Positions 50,510 to 59,595 of a stretch of DNA of 64,000 nt are shown here, piece after piece (position 1 is the first letter of the stretch; each line of letters opens with the position of its first letter). This stretch comes from Citrobacter sp. Marseille-Q6884 (lineage in GTDB: Bacteria; Pseudomonadota; Gammaproteobacteria; Enterobacterales; Enterobacteriaceae), in NCBI RefSeq assembly GCF_945906775.1, contig NZ_CAMDRE010000001.1, forward strand, positions 1,736,001 to 1,800,000, given 5' to 3'. Both the position numbers and the translations under genes were made by a program. The notes beneath the pieces are model-generated. The model was not told the DNA's origin and did not search any database. It worked only from the letters and a program-made list of their open reading frames with translations.

Positions 50510-51739
50510 GTGTCATTTGATTATCTGAAAACTGCCATTAAGCAAAAGGGCTGCACGCTGCAACAAGTGGCGGATGCCAGTGGCATGACCAAGGGTTATT
50601 TAAGCCAGCTTTTGAATGCCAAAATCAAAAGTCCCAGCGCGCAAAAACTGGAGGCGCTGCACCGTTTTCTGGGGCTGGAGTTTCCCCGCCAGCAGAAAAA
50701 CATCGGTGTGGTATTTGGTAAGTTTTATCCGCTGCATACCGGTCATATCTATCTGATCCAGCGCGCCTGTAGCCAGGTCGATGAACTGCATATCATCATG
50801 GGTTATGACGATACGCGCGATCGTAGTCTGTTTGAGGACAGCGCCATGTCTCAACAGCCCACGGTTTCCGATCGTTTACGCTGGCTGCTGCAAACGTTCA
50901 AATATCAGAAAAATATCCGCATTCACGCGTTCAATGAAGAGGGCATGGAACCCTATCCGCATGGTTGGGATGTCTGGAGTAACGGGATCAAAACGTTCAT
51001 GCAGGAGAAAGGGATCCAACCTAACTGGATCTACACCTCTGAAGCGGCTGACGCCCCGCAATATCTGGAGCATCTTGGGATTGAAACCGTACTGGTTGAT
51101 CCCAAACGGACGTTTATGAGCATCAGTGGCGCGCAAATTCGTGAAAACCCGTTCCGCTACTGGGAGTATATCCCCACCGAAGTGAAGCCGTTTTTTGTGC
51201 GTACCGTGGCGATCCTCGGCGGCGAGTCGAGCGGCAAATCGACGCTGGTGAACAAGCTTGCCAATATTTTTAATACCACCAGTGCGTGGGAATACGGGCG
51301 TGACTATGTCTTCTCCCATTTGGGTGGCGACGAGATGGCGCTGCAGTATTCCGATTACGATAAAATTGCGCTAGGGCAGGCGCAATACATTGATTTCGCT
51401 GTTAAGTACGCCAATAAAGTGGCATTTATCGATACCGATTTCGTCACGACTCAGGCGTTCTGTAAAAAGTATGAAGGGCGTGAACACCCGTTTGTGCAGG
51501 CGTTGATTGATGAGTACCGCTTTGATCTGGTGATCCTCCTGGAAAACAATACCCCATGGGTTGCTGATGGGCTGCGAAGTCTTGGCAGTTCGGTTGACCG
51601 TAAGGCGTTTCAGTCGCTGCTGGTCGAAATGCTGCAAGAAAACAACATCGACTTTGTCCACGTAAAAGAACCCGACTACGATGGCCGATTCCTGCGTTGT
51701 GTGGAGCTGGTTAAAGAGTTGATGGGCGAGCAGGGGTAG
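50510..51739 (+). CDS. nadR: NadR, NAD regulator / NMN adenylyltransferase / ribosylnicotinamide kinase
   Basis: 409 residues from the GTG at 50510, with AGGAGG six bases before. Three domains: an N-terminal XRE-type helix-turn-helix (QQVADASGMTKGYLSQLL), a nucleotidyltransferase domain with GKFYPLHTGH (about 70), and a kinase domain with P-loop GGESSGKST (about 230). It represses NAD synthesis genes and salvages nicotinamide riboside. Frame open upstream across the REP is not coding. Confidence 0.96.
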   Translation: MSFDYLKTAIKQKGCTLQQVADASGMTKGYLSQLLNAKIKSPSAQKLEALHRFLGLEFPRQQKNIGVVFGKFYPLHTGHIYLIQRACSQVDELHIIMGYDDTRDRSLFEDSAMSQQPTVSDRLRWLLQTFKYQKNIRIHAFNEEGMEPYPHGWDVWSNGIKTFMQEKGIQPNWIYTSEAADAPQYLEHLGIETVLVDPKRTFMSISGAQIRENPFRYWEYIPTEVKPFFVRTVAILGGESSGKSTLVNKLANIFNTTSAWEYGRDYVFSHLGGDEMALQYSDYDKIALGQAQYIDFAVKYANKVAFIDTDFVTTQAFCKKYEGREHPFVQALIDEYRFDLVILLENNTPWVADGLRSLGSSVDRKAFQSLLVEMLQENNIDFVHVKEPDYDGRFLRCVELVKELMGEQG

Positions 51740-51747
51740 GTTGAAGT

Positions 51748-51814
51748 GCCGGATGGCGATGTAACGACCATCCGGCCAGCGTCCGTAAGCCCGATAAGCG
51801 AAGCGCTATCGGGC
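51748..51814. repeat. Two REP units (BIME) between nadR and ettA
   Basis: GCCGGATGGCGATG...CCATCCGGC (51748-51776) and GCCCGATAAGCG...GCTATCGGGC (51789-51814), between convergent genes. Confidence 0.75.
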
Positions 51815-51824
51815 ATCTGAACGA

Positions 51825-53492
51825 TTACTTAGAAATACGCTTGTACTTAATACGCTTCGGCTCCAGCGCATCAGCGCCCAGCGTGCGTTTCTTGTACTCT
51901 TCGTATTCGGTGAAGTTACCTTCAAAGAACTCGACTTTCCCTTCATCCTGGTAATCCAGAATGTGAGTCGCGATACGGTCGAGGAACCAACGGTCGTGCG
52001 AGATAACCATCGCGCAGCCCGGGAATTCCAGCAGGGCGTTTTCCAGTGCGCGCAGGGTTTCGATATCCAGGTCGTTGGTCGGTTCATCGAGCAGCAGCAT
52101 GTTGCCGCCAACCTGCAGCAGCTTCGCCAGGTGCAGACGACCACGTTCACCACCGGACAATTCGCCGACGCGTTTACCCTGATCAACACCTTTGAAGTTG
52201 AAGCGGCCTACGTAAGCGCGGCTTGGCATTTCGGTGTTGCCGATACGCATGATATCCAGCCCGCCAGAAACTTCTTCCCACACGGTTTTGCTGTTATCCA
52301 TTGCGTCACGGAACTGGTCAACAGACGCCAGCTTCACGGTTTCACCCAGCTCAATGGTGCCGCTATCAGGCTGTTCCTGACCGGACAACATACGGAACAG
52401 CGTCGATTTACCCGCGCCGTTCGGCCCGATGATGCCGACGATAGCCCCTTTTGGTACGGAGAAGCTCAGATCGTCAATCAGAACGCGATCGCCGTAAGAT
52501 TTACGCAGGTTGCTGACCTCAACGACTTTATCGCCCAGACGTGGTCCAGGTGGAATAAACAGTTCGTTGGTTTCGTTACGTTTCTGGTATTCGGTGTTGT
52601 TGAGTTCTTCAAAGCGCGCCAGACGGGCTTTGCCCTTCGACTGACGGCCTTTAGCGCCCTGGCGTACCCACTCCAGCTCTTTCTCAATGGATTTACGGCG
52701 AGCAGCTTCCTGAGAGGCTTCCTGCGCCAGACGCTGATCTTTCTGCTCCAGCCAGGAGGAGTAGTTACCTTCCCACGGAATACCTTCACCGCGGTCAAGC
52801 TCCAGAATCCATCCGGCAACGTTATCCAGGAAGTAACGGTCGTGGGTAATCGCCACAACGGTACCTTCGAAGTCGTGCAGGAAGCGTTCCAGCCATGCCA
52901 CGGATTCCGCATCCAGGTGGTTGGTCGGTTCGTCGAGCAGCAGCATGTCTGGTTTTTCCAGCAGCAGGCGGCACAGCGCTACGCGGCGGCGTTCACCACC
53001 GGAAAGCTTCTCAATTTTGGCATCCCAGTCCGGCAGACGCAGTGCGTCGGCGGCACGTTCGAGTTGCACGTTGAGGTTATGACCGTCGTGCGCCTGAATA
53101 ATTTCTTCAAACTTGCCTTGTTGCGCGGCAAGTTTATCGAAGTCGGCATCCGGCTCGGCGTACTTGGCGTACACTTCATCCAGACCTTTCAGGGCGTTAA
53201 CGACTTCGGCAACGGCTTCTTCAACCGATTCACGAACGGTATGTTCTGGGTTCAGCTTCGGTTCCTGCGGCAGGTAACCGATTTTGATACCTGGCTGCGG
53301 ACGCGCTTCGCCTTCGATATCAGTGTCAATGCCGGCCATGATGCGCAGCAGGGTAGATTTACCCGCGCCGTTCAGACCGAGCACACCGATTTTGGCGCCA
53401 GGGAAGAAGCTCAGAGAGATGTTTTTAAGAATATGACGTTTCGGCGGAACCACTTTGCCGACACGATGCATGGTATAAACGAATTGGGCCAC
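51825..53492 (-). CDS. ettA: EttA, energy-dependent translational throttle ABC-F ATPase
   Basis: 555 residues from the GTG at 53492, with GAGGCGAG before it; an in-frame ATG 18 bases upstream is the alternative. Two ABC domains: Walker A GLNGAGKST and GPNGAGKST, signatures LSGGERRR and LSGGERGR, Walker B LLLDEPTN twice, with the P-site tRNA interaction motif helices between (ASQEAARRKSIEKELEWVR). EttA binds the ribosomal E site and gates the first elongation step by ADP/ATP ratio. No membrane segments, as usual for ABC-F. Confidence 0.97.
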   Translation of the reverse strand: MAQFVYTMHRVGKVVPPKRHILKNISLSFFPGAKIGVLGLNGAGKSTLLRIMAGIDTDIEGEARPQPGIKIGYLPQEPKLNPEHTVRESVEEAVAEVVNALKGLDEVYAKYAEPDADFDKLAAQQGKFEEIIQAHDGHNLNVQLERAADALRLPDWDAKIEKLSGGERRRVALCRLLLEKPDMLLLDEPTNHLDAESVAWLERFLHDFEGTVVAITHDRYFLDNVAGWILELDRGEGIPWEGNYSSWLEQKDQRLAQEASQEAARRKSIEKELEWVRQGAKGRQSKGKARLARFEELNNTEYQKRNETNELFIPPGPRLGDKVVEVSNLRKSYGDRVLIDDLSFSVPKGAIVGIIGPNGAGKSTLFRMLSGQEQPDSGTIELGETVKLASVDQFRDAMDNSKTVWEEVSGGLDIMRIGNTEMPSRAYVGRFNFKGVDQGKRVGELSGGERGRLHLAKLLQVGGNMLLLDEPTNDLDIETLRALENALLEFPGCAMVISHDRWFLDRIATHILDYQDEGKVEFFEGNFTEYEEYKKRTLGADALEPKRIKYKRISK

Positions 53493-53699
53493 GTTGGACT
53501 CGCCTCTCATCTATTTTGGTGAAGAGTTATCAAAGGCGAAGTGTAGCTGTTTTCACTGTCCAATCCCAGCCAGCAGATCTCACTCGCAACAAAAGTAAAA
53601 AAGTGTCCGTGACGTGGCACATTCCGCAATGTCTGGTTAGCATGAATTAATTAAGCGGCATGATGCTGCACAGACATAACACGACAAGAGGAAGAGCTT

Positions 53700-55637
53700 G
53701 TGGACAAAGCCAAACAATTTACCTGGCGCTTGCTGGCGGCCAGCGTATGTCTGCTGACGGTAAGTCAAGTGGCGAGAGCCGATTCTCTGGATGAGCAGCG
53801 TAATCGCTATGCGCAAATTAAGCAGGCCTGGGACAACCGACAGATGGATGTCGTGGAGCAGATGATGCCGGGTCTGAAGAGCTATCCTTTGTATCCCTAC
53901 CTTGAATATCGCCAGATCACTGACGATCTGATGAATCAGCCGACCATTACCGTCACGAATTTTGTGCGCGCGAATCCGACCCTGCCGCCTGCCCGTACAT
54001 TGCAATCACGATTCGTCAACGAACTGGCTCGCCGCGAAGACTGGCGCGGGTTGCTGGCGTTCAGCCCGGATAAACCCGGCACGACCGAAGCGCAATGTAA
54101 CTACTACTATGCGAAATGGAGCACCGGACAAACAGAGGAAGCCTGGCAAGGGGCGAAAGATCTTTGGCTCACCGGTAAAAGTCAGCCTAATGCCTGCGAT
54201 AAATTATTCGGCGTATGGCGGGCATCGGGGACTCAGGATCCGCTGGCCTATCTGGAGCGAATTCGCCTGGCGATGAAAGCGGGCAACACAGGGCTGGTGA
54301 CCGCACTGGCTGGACAAATGCCTGCGGAGTATCAGACGATTGCGTCGGCGATCATCGCGCTGGCAAACGATCCTAATTCTGTCATGACGTTTGCCCGCAC
54401 GACCGGCGCGACGGATTTTACCCGCCAGATGGCGGCGGTCGCGTTTGCCAGCGTGGCGCGTCAGGACGTGGAAAATGCACGCTTGATGATCCCATCTTTG
54501 GCGCAGGCACAACAGCTCAATGATGATCAAACACAGGAACTGCGTGATATCGTCGCCTGGCGTTTGATGGGCAACGATGTGACTGACGAGCAGGCCAAAT
54601 GGCGTGATGACGCCATTATGCGATCACAATCAACCACGCTGGTGGAACGCCGGGTGCGGATGGCGCTGGGTACCGGCGATCGTCGCGGCCTGAATACCTG
54701 GCTGGCGCGGTTACCGATGGAAGCAAAAGAGAAAGATGAATGGCGCTACTGGCAAGCGGATCTCCTGCTTGAGCGAGGGCGTGACGCCGAAGCGAAAGAG
54801 ATCCTGCATTCGTTGATGCAGCAACGCGGCTTCTACCCGATGGTCGCGGCGCAAAGATTGGGTGAAGAGTATGAGCTGAAAGTGGACAAAGCGCCTGCGG
54901 ATGTTGACCCAGCCCTGACGCAAGGGCCGGAGATGGCGCGTGTTCGCGAGCTGATGTACTGGAATATGGATAACACCGCGCGCAGTGAATGGGCTAATCT
55001 GGTGACCAGCCGGACGAAGTCTGAACAGGCGCAACTGGCGCGTTACGCCTTCAACAACCACTGGTGGGATCTGAGCGTGCAGGCCACGATCGCCGGAAAA
55101 CTGTGGGATCATCTGGAAGAGCGTTTCCCACTGGCCTACAACGATCTGTTTACCCGCTATACCAGTGGGACAGACGTTCCGCAAAGTTACGCGATGGCGA
55201 TTGCTCGTCAGGAAAGCGCCTGGAACCCGAAGGTGAAATCTCCGGTTGGGGCCAGTGGGTTAATGCAGATTATGCCGGGTACGGCGACGCATACCGTGAA
55301 AATGTTCTCGATCCCGGGTTACAGCAGCCCTGGTCAGCTGTTAGATCCTGAAACCAACATCAATATCGGTACCCGCTATCTGCAGTATGTGTATCAGCAA
55401 TTTGGCAACAACCGTATCTTTGCTTCTGCGGCCTATAATGCCGGACCGGGGCGCGTTCGTACCTGGCTTGGCAATAGCGCAGGGCGAATTGACGCGGTGG
55501 CATTTGTAGAAAGTATTCCGTTCTCTGAGACCCGTGGGTACGTGAAAAACGTACTGGCGTACGACGCCTATTATCGTTACTTCCTCGGAGATAAACCCGA
55601 GTTGATGAGTGACGCAGAATGGCAACGTCGTTACTGA
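53700..55637 (+). CDS. slt: Slt, soluble lytic murein transglycosylase (Slt70)
   Basis: 645 residues, GTG start at 53700. A signal peptide (WRLLAASVCLLTVSQVARA) leads to a long alpha-superhelical U and L domain (about 30-450) and the lysozyme-like catalytic C domain with the catalytic Glu in AIARQESAWNPKVKSP, then GASGLMQIMPGTA and AAYNAGPGRV. It cleaves glycan strands of murein with formation of 1,6-anhydro-MurNAc ends in the periplasm. It is immediately before trpR. Confidence 0.96.
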   Translation: MDKAKQFTWRLLAASVCLLTVSQVARADSLDEQRNRYAQIKQAWDNRQMDVVEQMMPGLKSYPLYPYLEYRQITDDLMNQPTITVTNFVRANPTLPPARTLQSRFVNELARREDWRGLLAFSPDKPGTTEAQCNYYYAKWSTGQTEEAWQGAKDLWLTGKSQPNACDKLFGVWRASGTQDPLAYLERIRLAMKAGNTGLVTALAGQMPAEYQTIASAIIALANDPNSVMTFARTTGATDFTRQMAAVAFASVARQDVENARLMIPSLAQAQQLNDDQTQELRDIVAWRLMGNDVTDEQAKWRDDAIMRSQSTTLVERRVRMALGTGDRRGLNTWLARLPMEAKEKDEWRYWQADLLLERGRDAEAKEILHSLMQQRGFYPMVAAQRLGEEYELKVDKAPADVDPALTQGPEMARVRELMYWNMDNTARSEWANLVTSRTKSEQAQLARYAFNNHWWDLSVQATIAGKLWDHLEERFPLAYNDLFTRYTSGTDVPQSYAMAIARQESAWNPKVKSPVGASGLMQIMPGTATHTVKMFSIPGYSSPGQLLDPETNINIGTRYLQYVYQQFGNNRIFASAAYNAGPGRVRTWLGNSAGRIDAVAFVESIPFSETRGYVKNVLAYDAYYRYFLGDKPELMSDAEWQRRY

Positions 55638-55661
55638 TCGTGTCGATTGTGTTATGCTATC

Positions 55662-55679
55662 GTACTCGTTAAAGAGTAC
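55662..55679. promoter_or_regulatory. Trp operator in the trpR promoter
   Basis: GTACTC-GTTAAA-GAGTAC is symmetrical except at one central pair and resembles the trp operator core (GTACTAGTTAACTAGTAC). A candidate promoter TTACTG (55631), 16-base spacer, TATGCT (55653) lies just upstream, so TrpR would repress its own transcription. Confidence 0.78.
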
Positions 55680-55727
55680 AAATGGGGGGAAGCAAGCACG
55701 CTTCCCCCGTAACGATGGCGACAATTT

Positions 55728-56054
55728 ATGACTCAGCAATCACCCTATTCAGCAGAGATGGCAGAACAACGTCACCAGGAGTGGTTACGTTTTGTCGATC
55801 TACTAAAACACGCCTACGACCAGGATTTACACCAGCCGCTGCTTAATTTGATGTTAACGCCGGATGAGCGCGAAGCGCTGGGAACGCGTGTGCGCATTAT
55901 TGAAGAATTGCTGCGTGGCGAGATGAGCCAGCGCGAGTTAAAAAATGAACTCGGGGCTGGCATCGCCACCATTACGCGTGGTTCGAACAGTCTTAAATCC
56001 GCACCGGTAGAGTTGCGCCAGTGGCTGGAACAGGTGCTGCTCGGCAAAAGTTGA
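55728..56054 (+). CDS. trpR: TrpR, tryptophan repressor
   Basis: 108 residues, six-helix all-alpha protein. The helix-turn-helix is MSQRELKNELGAGIATITRG, and TRVRIIEELLRG includes the Arg residues that bind tryptophan. It represses trpEDCBA, aroH, mtr and itself. About 90 bases after slt with its own operator. Confidence 0.97.
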   Translation: MTQQSPYSAEMAEQRHQEWLRFVDLLKHAYDQDLHQPLLNLMLTPDEREALGTRVRIIEELLRGEMSQRELKNELGAGIATITRGSNSLKSAPVELRQWLEQVLLGKS

Positions 56055-56059
56055 AAATT

Positions 56060-56092
56060 GCCTGATGGCGAGGCTGTCACGGCTTATCAGGC
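56060..56092. repeat. REP element after trpR
   Basis: GCCTGATGGCGAGG...GGCTTATCAGGC, between convergent trpR and yjjX. Confidence 0.7.
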
Positions 56093-56126
56093 CTACAAAT
56101 GACGCCGGGCCACCCTCCGGTAACCG

Positions 56127-56642
56127 TTACCGATATACCGCATTATGAAACGGGCTGAGCGCCAGAATCACGGCCTGATGATAGACGCTGGCTCGCGTCA
56201 GTTTACCCGCAGTAAATACGCCGATAGCCCCTTCTTTGCGGCCAATCTCATCAATACCCGTATACTGTGACATCACCGGGCCTAACGCTTCACCCTGACG
56301 TACTCTTTCGAGAATGACTGCGGGCAACGGTAGCGTGGCTGAACGCGCCTCGCCGCGCTGAATACCGTTATCAATGACCACCCAGCTGAAGGTGGCATCG
56401 TCATCAATACCCGCTTCAATGGCTACCCAGAAGTCGGCCTCAGGGTGCTGTCGGCGTGCATTCTCCACCCGATTCCGTGCGCCAGTGCGCGTTTCCTGGC
56501 TTCCAAAAGGTTGTTCCGGCACACCGCTCTCGACGGCGACGGGTTCGATATGGCAGGATCCTTCCCCGAAAATCTCTTCAAATGCCCGTAGAATTGCCTG
56601 AATTTTGGCAGGATTGGTGGTAGCAGAGATAACCTTGTGCAT
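56127..56642 (-). CDS. yjjX: YjjX, inosine/xanthosine triphosphatase
   Basis: 171 residues. It opens HKVISATTNPAKIQAI (Maf/ITPase-like nucleotide-binding N-terminus) and has FWVAIEAGIDDD and GPVMSQYTGIDEIGRKEGAIG. YjjX hydrolyses non-canonical ITP/XTP to protect RNA and DNA pools. It is divergent from gpmB with 52 bases between the starts. Confidence 0.95.
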   Translation of the reverse strand: MHKVISATTNPAKIQAILRAFEEIFGEGSCHIEPVAVESGVPEQPFGSQETRTGARNRVENARRQHPEADFWVAIEAGIDDDATFSWVVIDNGIQRGEARSATLPLPAVILERVRQGEALGPVMSQYTGIDEIGRKEGAIGVFTAGKLTRASVYHQAVILALSPFHNAVYR

Positions 56643-56694
56643 AATTAAGCTCAGTTTGAAAATTCATCGCATCGCAGTATAACGGAAAAAAAGC

Positions 56695-57342
56695 ATGTTA
56701 CAGGTATACCTTGTCCGCCACGGTGAAACACAGTGGAACGCCGAGCGACGTATTCAAGGCCAGTCAGACAGCCCGCTCACCGCTAAAGGTGAGCAGCAAG
56801 CTATGCAGGTTGGCGAACGCGCGCGTTCGCTTGGCATTACGCATGTCATCAGTAGTGATTTAGGTCGTACACGCCGTACAGCAGAGATCATCGCCCAGGC
56901 TTGTGGCTGTGATATTACCTTTGATCCCCGCCTGCGTGAGCTGAATATGGGCGTGCTGGAAAAACGTCATATCGACACGCTGACCCAGGAAGAAGAGGGC
57001 TGGCGTCGCCAGTTGGTGAATGGCACGGTTGATGGTCGTATCCCGGAAGGAGAGTCGATGCAGGAACTGGGAGTGCGTGTCAACGCCGCCCTGGCATCCT
57101 GTCTGGAACTGCCGCAGGGGAGCCGCCCACTGCTGGTGAGTCACGGTATTGCTCTGGGTTGCCTGGTAAGTACCATTCTGGGATTGCCTGCATGGGCGGA
57201 GCGTCGGTTACGTCTGCGTAACTGCTCAATTTCTCGCGTCGATTATCAGGAAAGCTTGTGGCTGGCGCCGGGATGGGTGGTTGAAACCGCAGGAGACATC
57301 TCGCATCTCGATGCCCCTGCGTTGGATGAACTGCAGCGTTAG
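56695..57342 (+). CDS. gpmB: GpmB (YtjC), histidine-phosphatase superfamily protein
   Basis: 215 residues. The phosphoglycerate mutase/phosphatase signature LVRHGETQWNAERRIQGQSD places the phosphorylated His at position 9; the second His is in LLVSHGIALG. Named as a phosphoglycerate mutase 2 but probably a phosphatase in practice. Its end overlaps the convergent rob gene by four bases. Confidence 0.94.
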   Translation: MLQVYLVRHGETQWNAERRIQGQSDSPLTAKGEQQAMQVGERARSLGITHVISSDLGRTRRTAEIIAQACGCDITFDPRLRELNMGVLEKRHIDTLTQEEEGWRRQLVNGTVDGRIPEGESMQELGVRVNAALASCLELPQGSRPLLVSHGIALGCLVSTILGLPAWAERRLRLRNCSISRVDYQESLWLAPGWVVETAGDISHLDAPALDELQR

Positions 57343-58208
57343 CGGCGAATAGGGATAAGGAATTCGCAGCGCAGGTTAATAGGGCGATCGCCTGCTTTGG
57401 CATCTTCTGCCGGGTAGTATCGCTCTATATCCTGACCTTTACGGCGCGTCAGGTTCAGCATTGGCATACAGGTGCCATAGACCGTCAGAATAAATTCCTG
57501 CACGCCAGTTCCCAGACCTTCGTACGTGAACATCACATATTCGCCACCCTGCAGCAGGATGGGTTGTGCTGATTGTACGTAGCCATTGGCCTGTTCAGGC
57601 GTCAGTGCGGTGGTATAGAACACTTCCTGTTCGTCATCTTTCTCAAAGCTGGGGCGCGTTTCGTTAAGTCCATACAGGACGGGCGGAATGGCAGGCGCCT
57701 GGCTGAGGAAGTCACGCCAGAACTGGATACGCATTTCATGACGGAAATCAGAGATCTGTTCCAGCGAGCAGGAGTAGCTTTGCGTGGTGCCGAGCAGTTG
57801 TGTATCTTCCAGCGTCACGAACTGATGCGGCGGCATGGCAAATTCCCCGAGTCGCATCGGCGGGCGAATGCCAAATGCGCTCCACTCCGGTGAACGGCGG
57901 TAAAGCGCCGGCGTTTGGGAAAATTGCTTTTTGAACGCGCGGGTAAACGTTTGTTGAGAGTCGAAGCGGTATTGCAGCGCAATATCCAGAATCGGTCGTG
58001 CAGTCAGGCGTAGCGCCACTGCGGACTTCGATAAACGACGAGCGCGGATGTAGGCGCCAATAGCATGGCCCGTCACGTCCTTAAACATTCTCTGCAGGTG
58101 CCACTTGGAATAGCCCGCTTTTGCCGCCACATTGTCAAGCGACAGAGGCTGATCCAGATGACCTTCCAGCCAGACTAAGAGGTCGCGAATAATGCCTGCC
58201 TGATCCAT
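57339..58208 (-). CDS. rob: Rob, AraC-family regulator (SoxS/MarA/Rob regulon)
   Basis: 289 residues. Two helix-turn-helix units occupy residues about 8-110 (SLDNVAAKAGYSKWHLQRMF and ILDIALQYRFDSQQTFTRAF), followed by a C-terminal GyrI-like effector domain (CSLEQISDFRHEM ... RPINLRCEFLIPIRR). Rob is abundant and is activated by bile salts, fatty acids and dipyridyl to turn on acrAB, tolC and other genes. Divergent from creA. Confidence 0.96.
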   Translation of the reverse strand: MDQAGIIRDLLVWLEGHLDQPLSLDNVAAKAGYSKWHLQRMFKDVTGHAIGAYIRARRLSKSAVALRLTARPILDIALQYRFDSQQTFTRAFKKQFSQTPALYRRSPEWSAFGIRPPMRLGEFAMPPHQFVTLEDTQLLGTTQSYSCSLEQISDFRHEMRIQFWRDFLSQAPAIPPVLYGLNETRPSFEKDDEQEVFYTTALTPEQANGYVQSAQPILLQGGEYVMFTYEGLGTGVQEFILTVYGTCMPMLNLTRRKGQDIERYYPAEDAKAGDRPINLRCEFLIPIRR

Positions 58209-58419
58209 ATAATATCCTCATCCTTTCAACAACGAGTACCTGACGTCAGGTATGTGGATAATAGCATTTTTTGCTGTTTTAGCATTCAGTGTTTTTTTTG
58301 CTCATAAGTGCTTTTTTCGGTCATCCGAAAGCGTGATTATTGTAATCATGTGATCTATATACATTTTATCTTTAAATGTTGAATAATTGCACAGTGTCAC
58401 TTTAAAAAATGGTAACAAT

Positions 58420-58893
58420 ATGAAATATAAGAGCTTAGTCATTTCCTCAATTTTGATGATGTTGGCGCAGGTTGCTCATGCGGAGCAGATTGGATCCGTT
58501 GATACGGTATTCAAAATGTTTGGACCCGATCATAAGATTGTGGTCGAAGCGTTTGATGACCCGGATGTCACCAATGTGACCTGTTATGTTAGCCGCGCGA
58601 AAACCGGCGGTATCAAGGGCGGTCTGGGGTTGGCTGAAGATACGTCCGATGCCGCGATCTCCTGTCAGCAGGTGGGGCCGGTGGAACTGAGCGACAGAAT
58701 TAAGAACGGTAAAGCGCAGGGCGAAGTCGTCTTTAAGAAACGTACCTCGCTGGTGTTTAAATCGTTACAGGTTGTACGCTTTTACGACGCGAAGCGTAAT
58801 GCGCTGGCGTACCTGGCCTATTCCGATAAGGTTGTTGATGGATCGCCTAAAAATGCCATCAGCGCGGTGCCTATTATGCCGTGGCGACAATAA
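58420..58893 (+). CDS. creA: CreA, periplasmic protein of the cre locus
   Basis: 157 residues from the ATG at 58420. Signal peptide (MKYKSLVISSILMMLAQVAHA) and a compact mature part with two Cys that may form a disulfide (VTCYVSRAKTGG, ISCQQVGP). Function unknown. It is 12 bases before creB and heads creABCD. Confidence 0.93.
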   Translation: MKYKSLVISSILMMLAQVAHAEQIGSVDTVFKMFGPDHKIVVEAFDDPDVTNVTCYVSRAKTGGIKGGLGLAEDTSDAAISCQQVGPVELSDRIKNGKAQGEVVFKKRTSLVFKSLQVVRFYDAKRNALAYLAYSDKVVDGSPKNAISAVPIMPWRQ

Positions 58894-58905
58894 CAAGGAA
58901 GCAAT

Positions 58906-59595
58906 ATGCAACAGGCGCGGGTCTGGTTAGTTGAGGATGAGCAGGGAATAGCGGACACGCTTATCTACATGCTGCAGCAGGAAGGTTTTAGCGTGGAAGC
59001 GTTTGAGCGCGGATTGCCTGTGCTGGAAAGCGCGCGCCAGCGATGCCCCGACGCGATAATCCTTGATGTCGGTCTCCCTGATATCAGCGGTTTTGAACTG
59101 TGTCGGCGCTTGCTGGAATACCATCCGGCGTTGCCCATCCTTTTCCTGACGGCGCGTAGCGATGAAGTTGATCGCCTGTTGGGGCTGGAAATTGGCGCGG
59201 ATGATTATGTGGCGAAACCCTTTTCTCCGCGTGAAGTGTGCGCGCGCGTGCGCACATTGCTTAGACGGGTGAAGAAATTTGCCGCGCCGTCATTGGCCAC
59301 GCGTTGTGGTGATTTTGAACTCAATGAACCGGCGGCGCAGATCACCTGGTTTGGGAAACCGTTAACGCTGACGCGCTACGAATTTCTGTTGCTGAAAACA
59401 TTGTTGATGTCGCCAGGACGTATCTATTCTCGTCAGCAGTTGATGGATTTAGTCTGGGCAGATGCTCAGGATACGTTTGACAGGACGGTGGATACGCACA
59501 TCAAAACGTTACGAGCCAAACTGCGTGCCATTAACCCCGACCTCTCGCCCATTAACACACATCGCGGTATGGGATACAGCCTGAGGATCACCTGA
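58906..59595 (+). CDS. creB: CreB, OmpR-family response regulator
   Basis: 229 residues. Receiver domain with EDEQG acidic pair and phospho-Asp in ILDVGLPDISG (about 54), Lys in VAKPFSPRE, then an OmpR-type winged helix (LTRYEFLLLKTLLMSPGRIY). It pairs with CreC and binds cre tags. Stop and creC start overlap at 59595. Confidence 0.96.
   Translation: MQQARVWLVEDEQGIADTLIYMLQQEGFSVEAFERGLPVLESARQRCPDAIILDVGLPDISGFELCRRLLEYHPALPILFLTARSDEVDRLLGLEIGADDYVAKPFSPREVCARVRTLLRRVKKFAAPSLATRCGDFELNEPAAQITWFGKPLTLTRYEFLLLKTLLMSPGRIYSRQQLMDLVWADAQDTFDRTVDTHIKTLRAKLRAINPDLSPINTHRGMGYSLRIT

Noticed and set aside
51963..53522. 519-codon plus-strand frame opposite ettA
   Set aside because: It mirrors ettA completely; Phe/Val/Gln-rich composition and lack of a start signal show it is antisense noise from codon bias.
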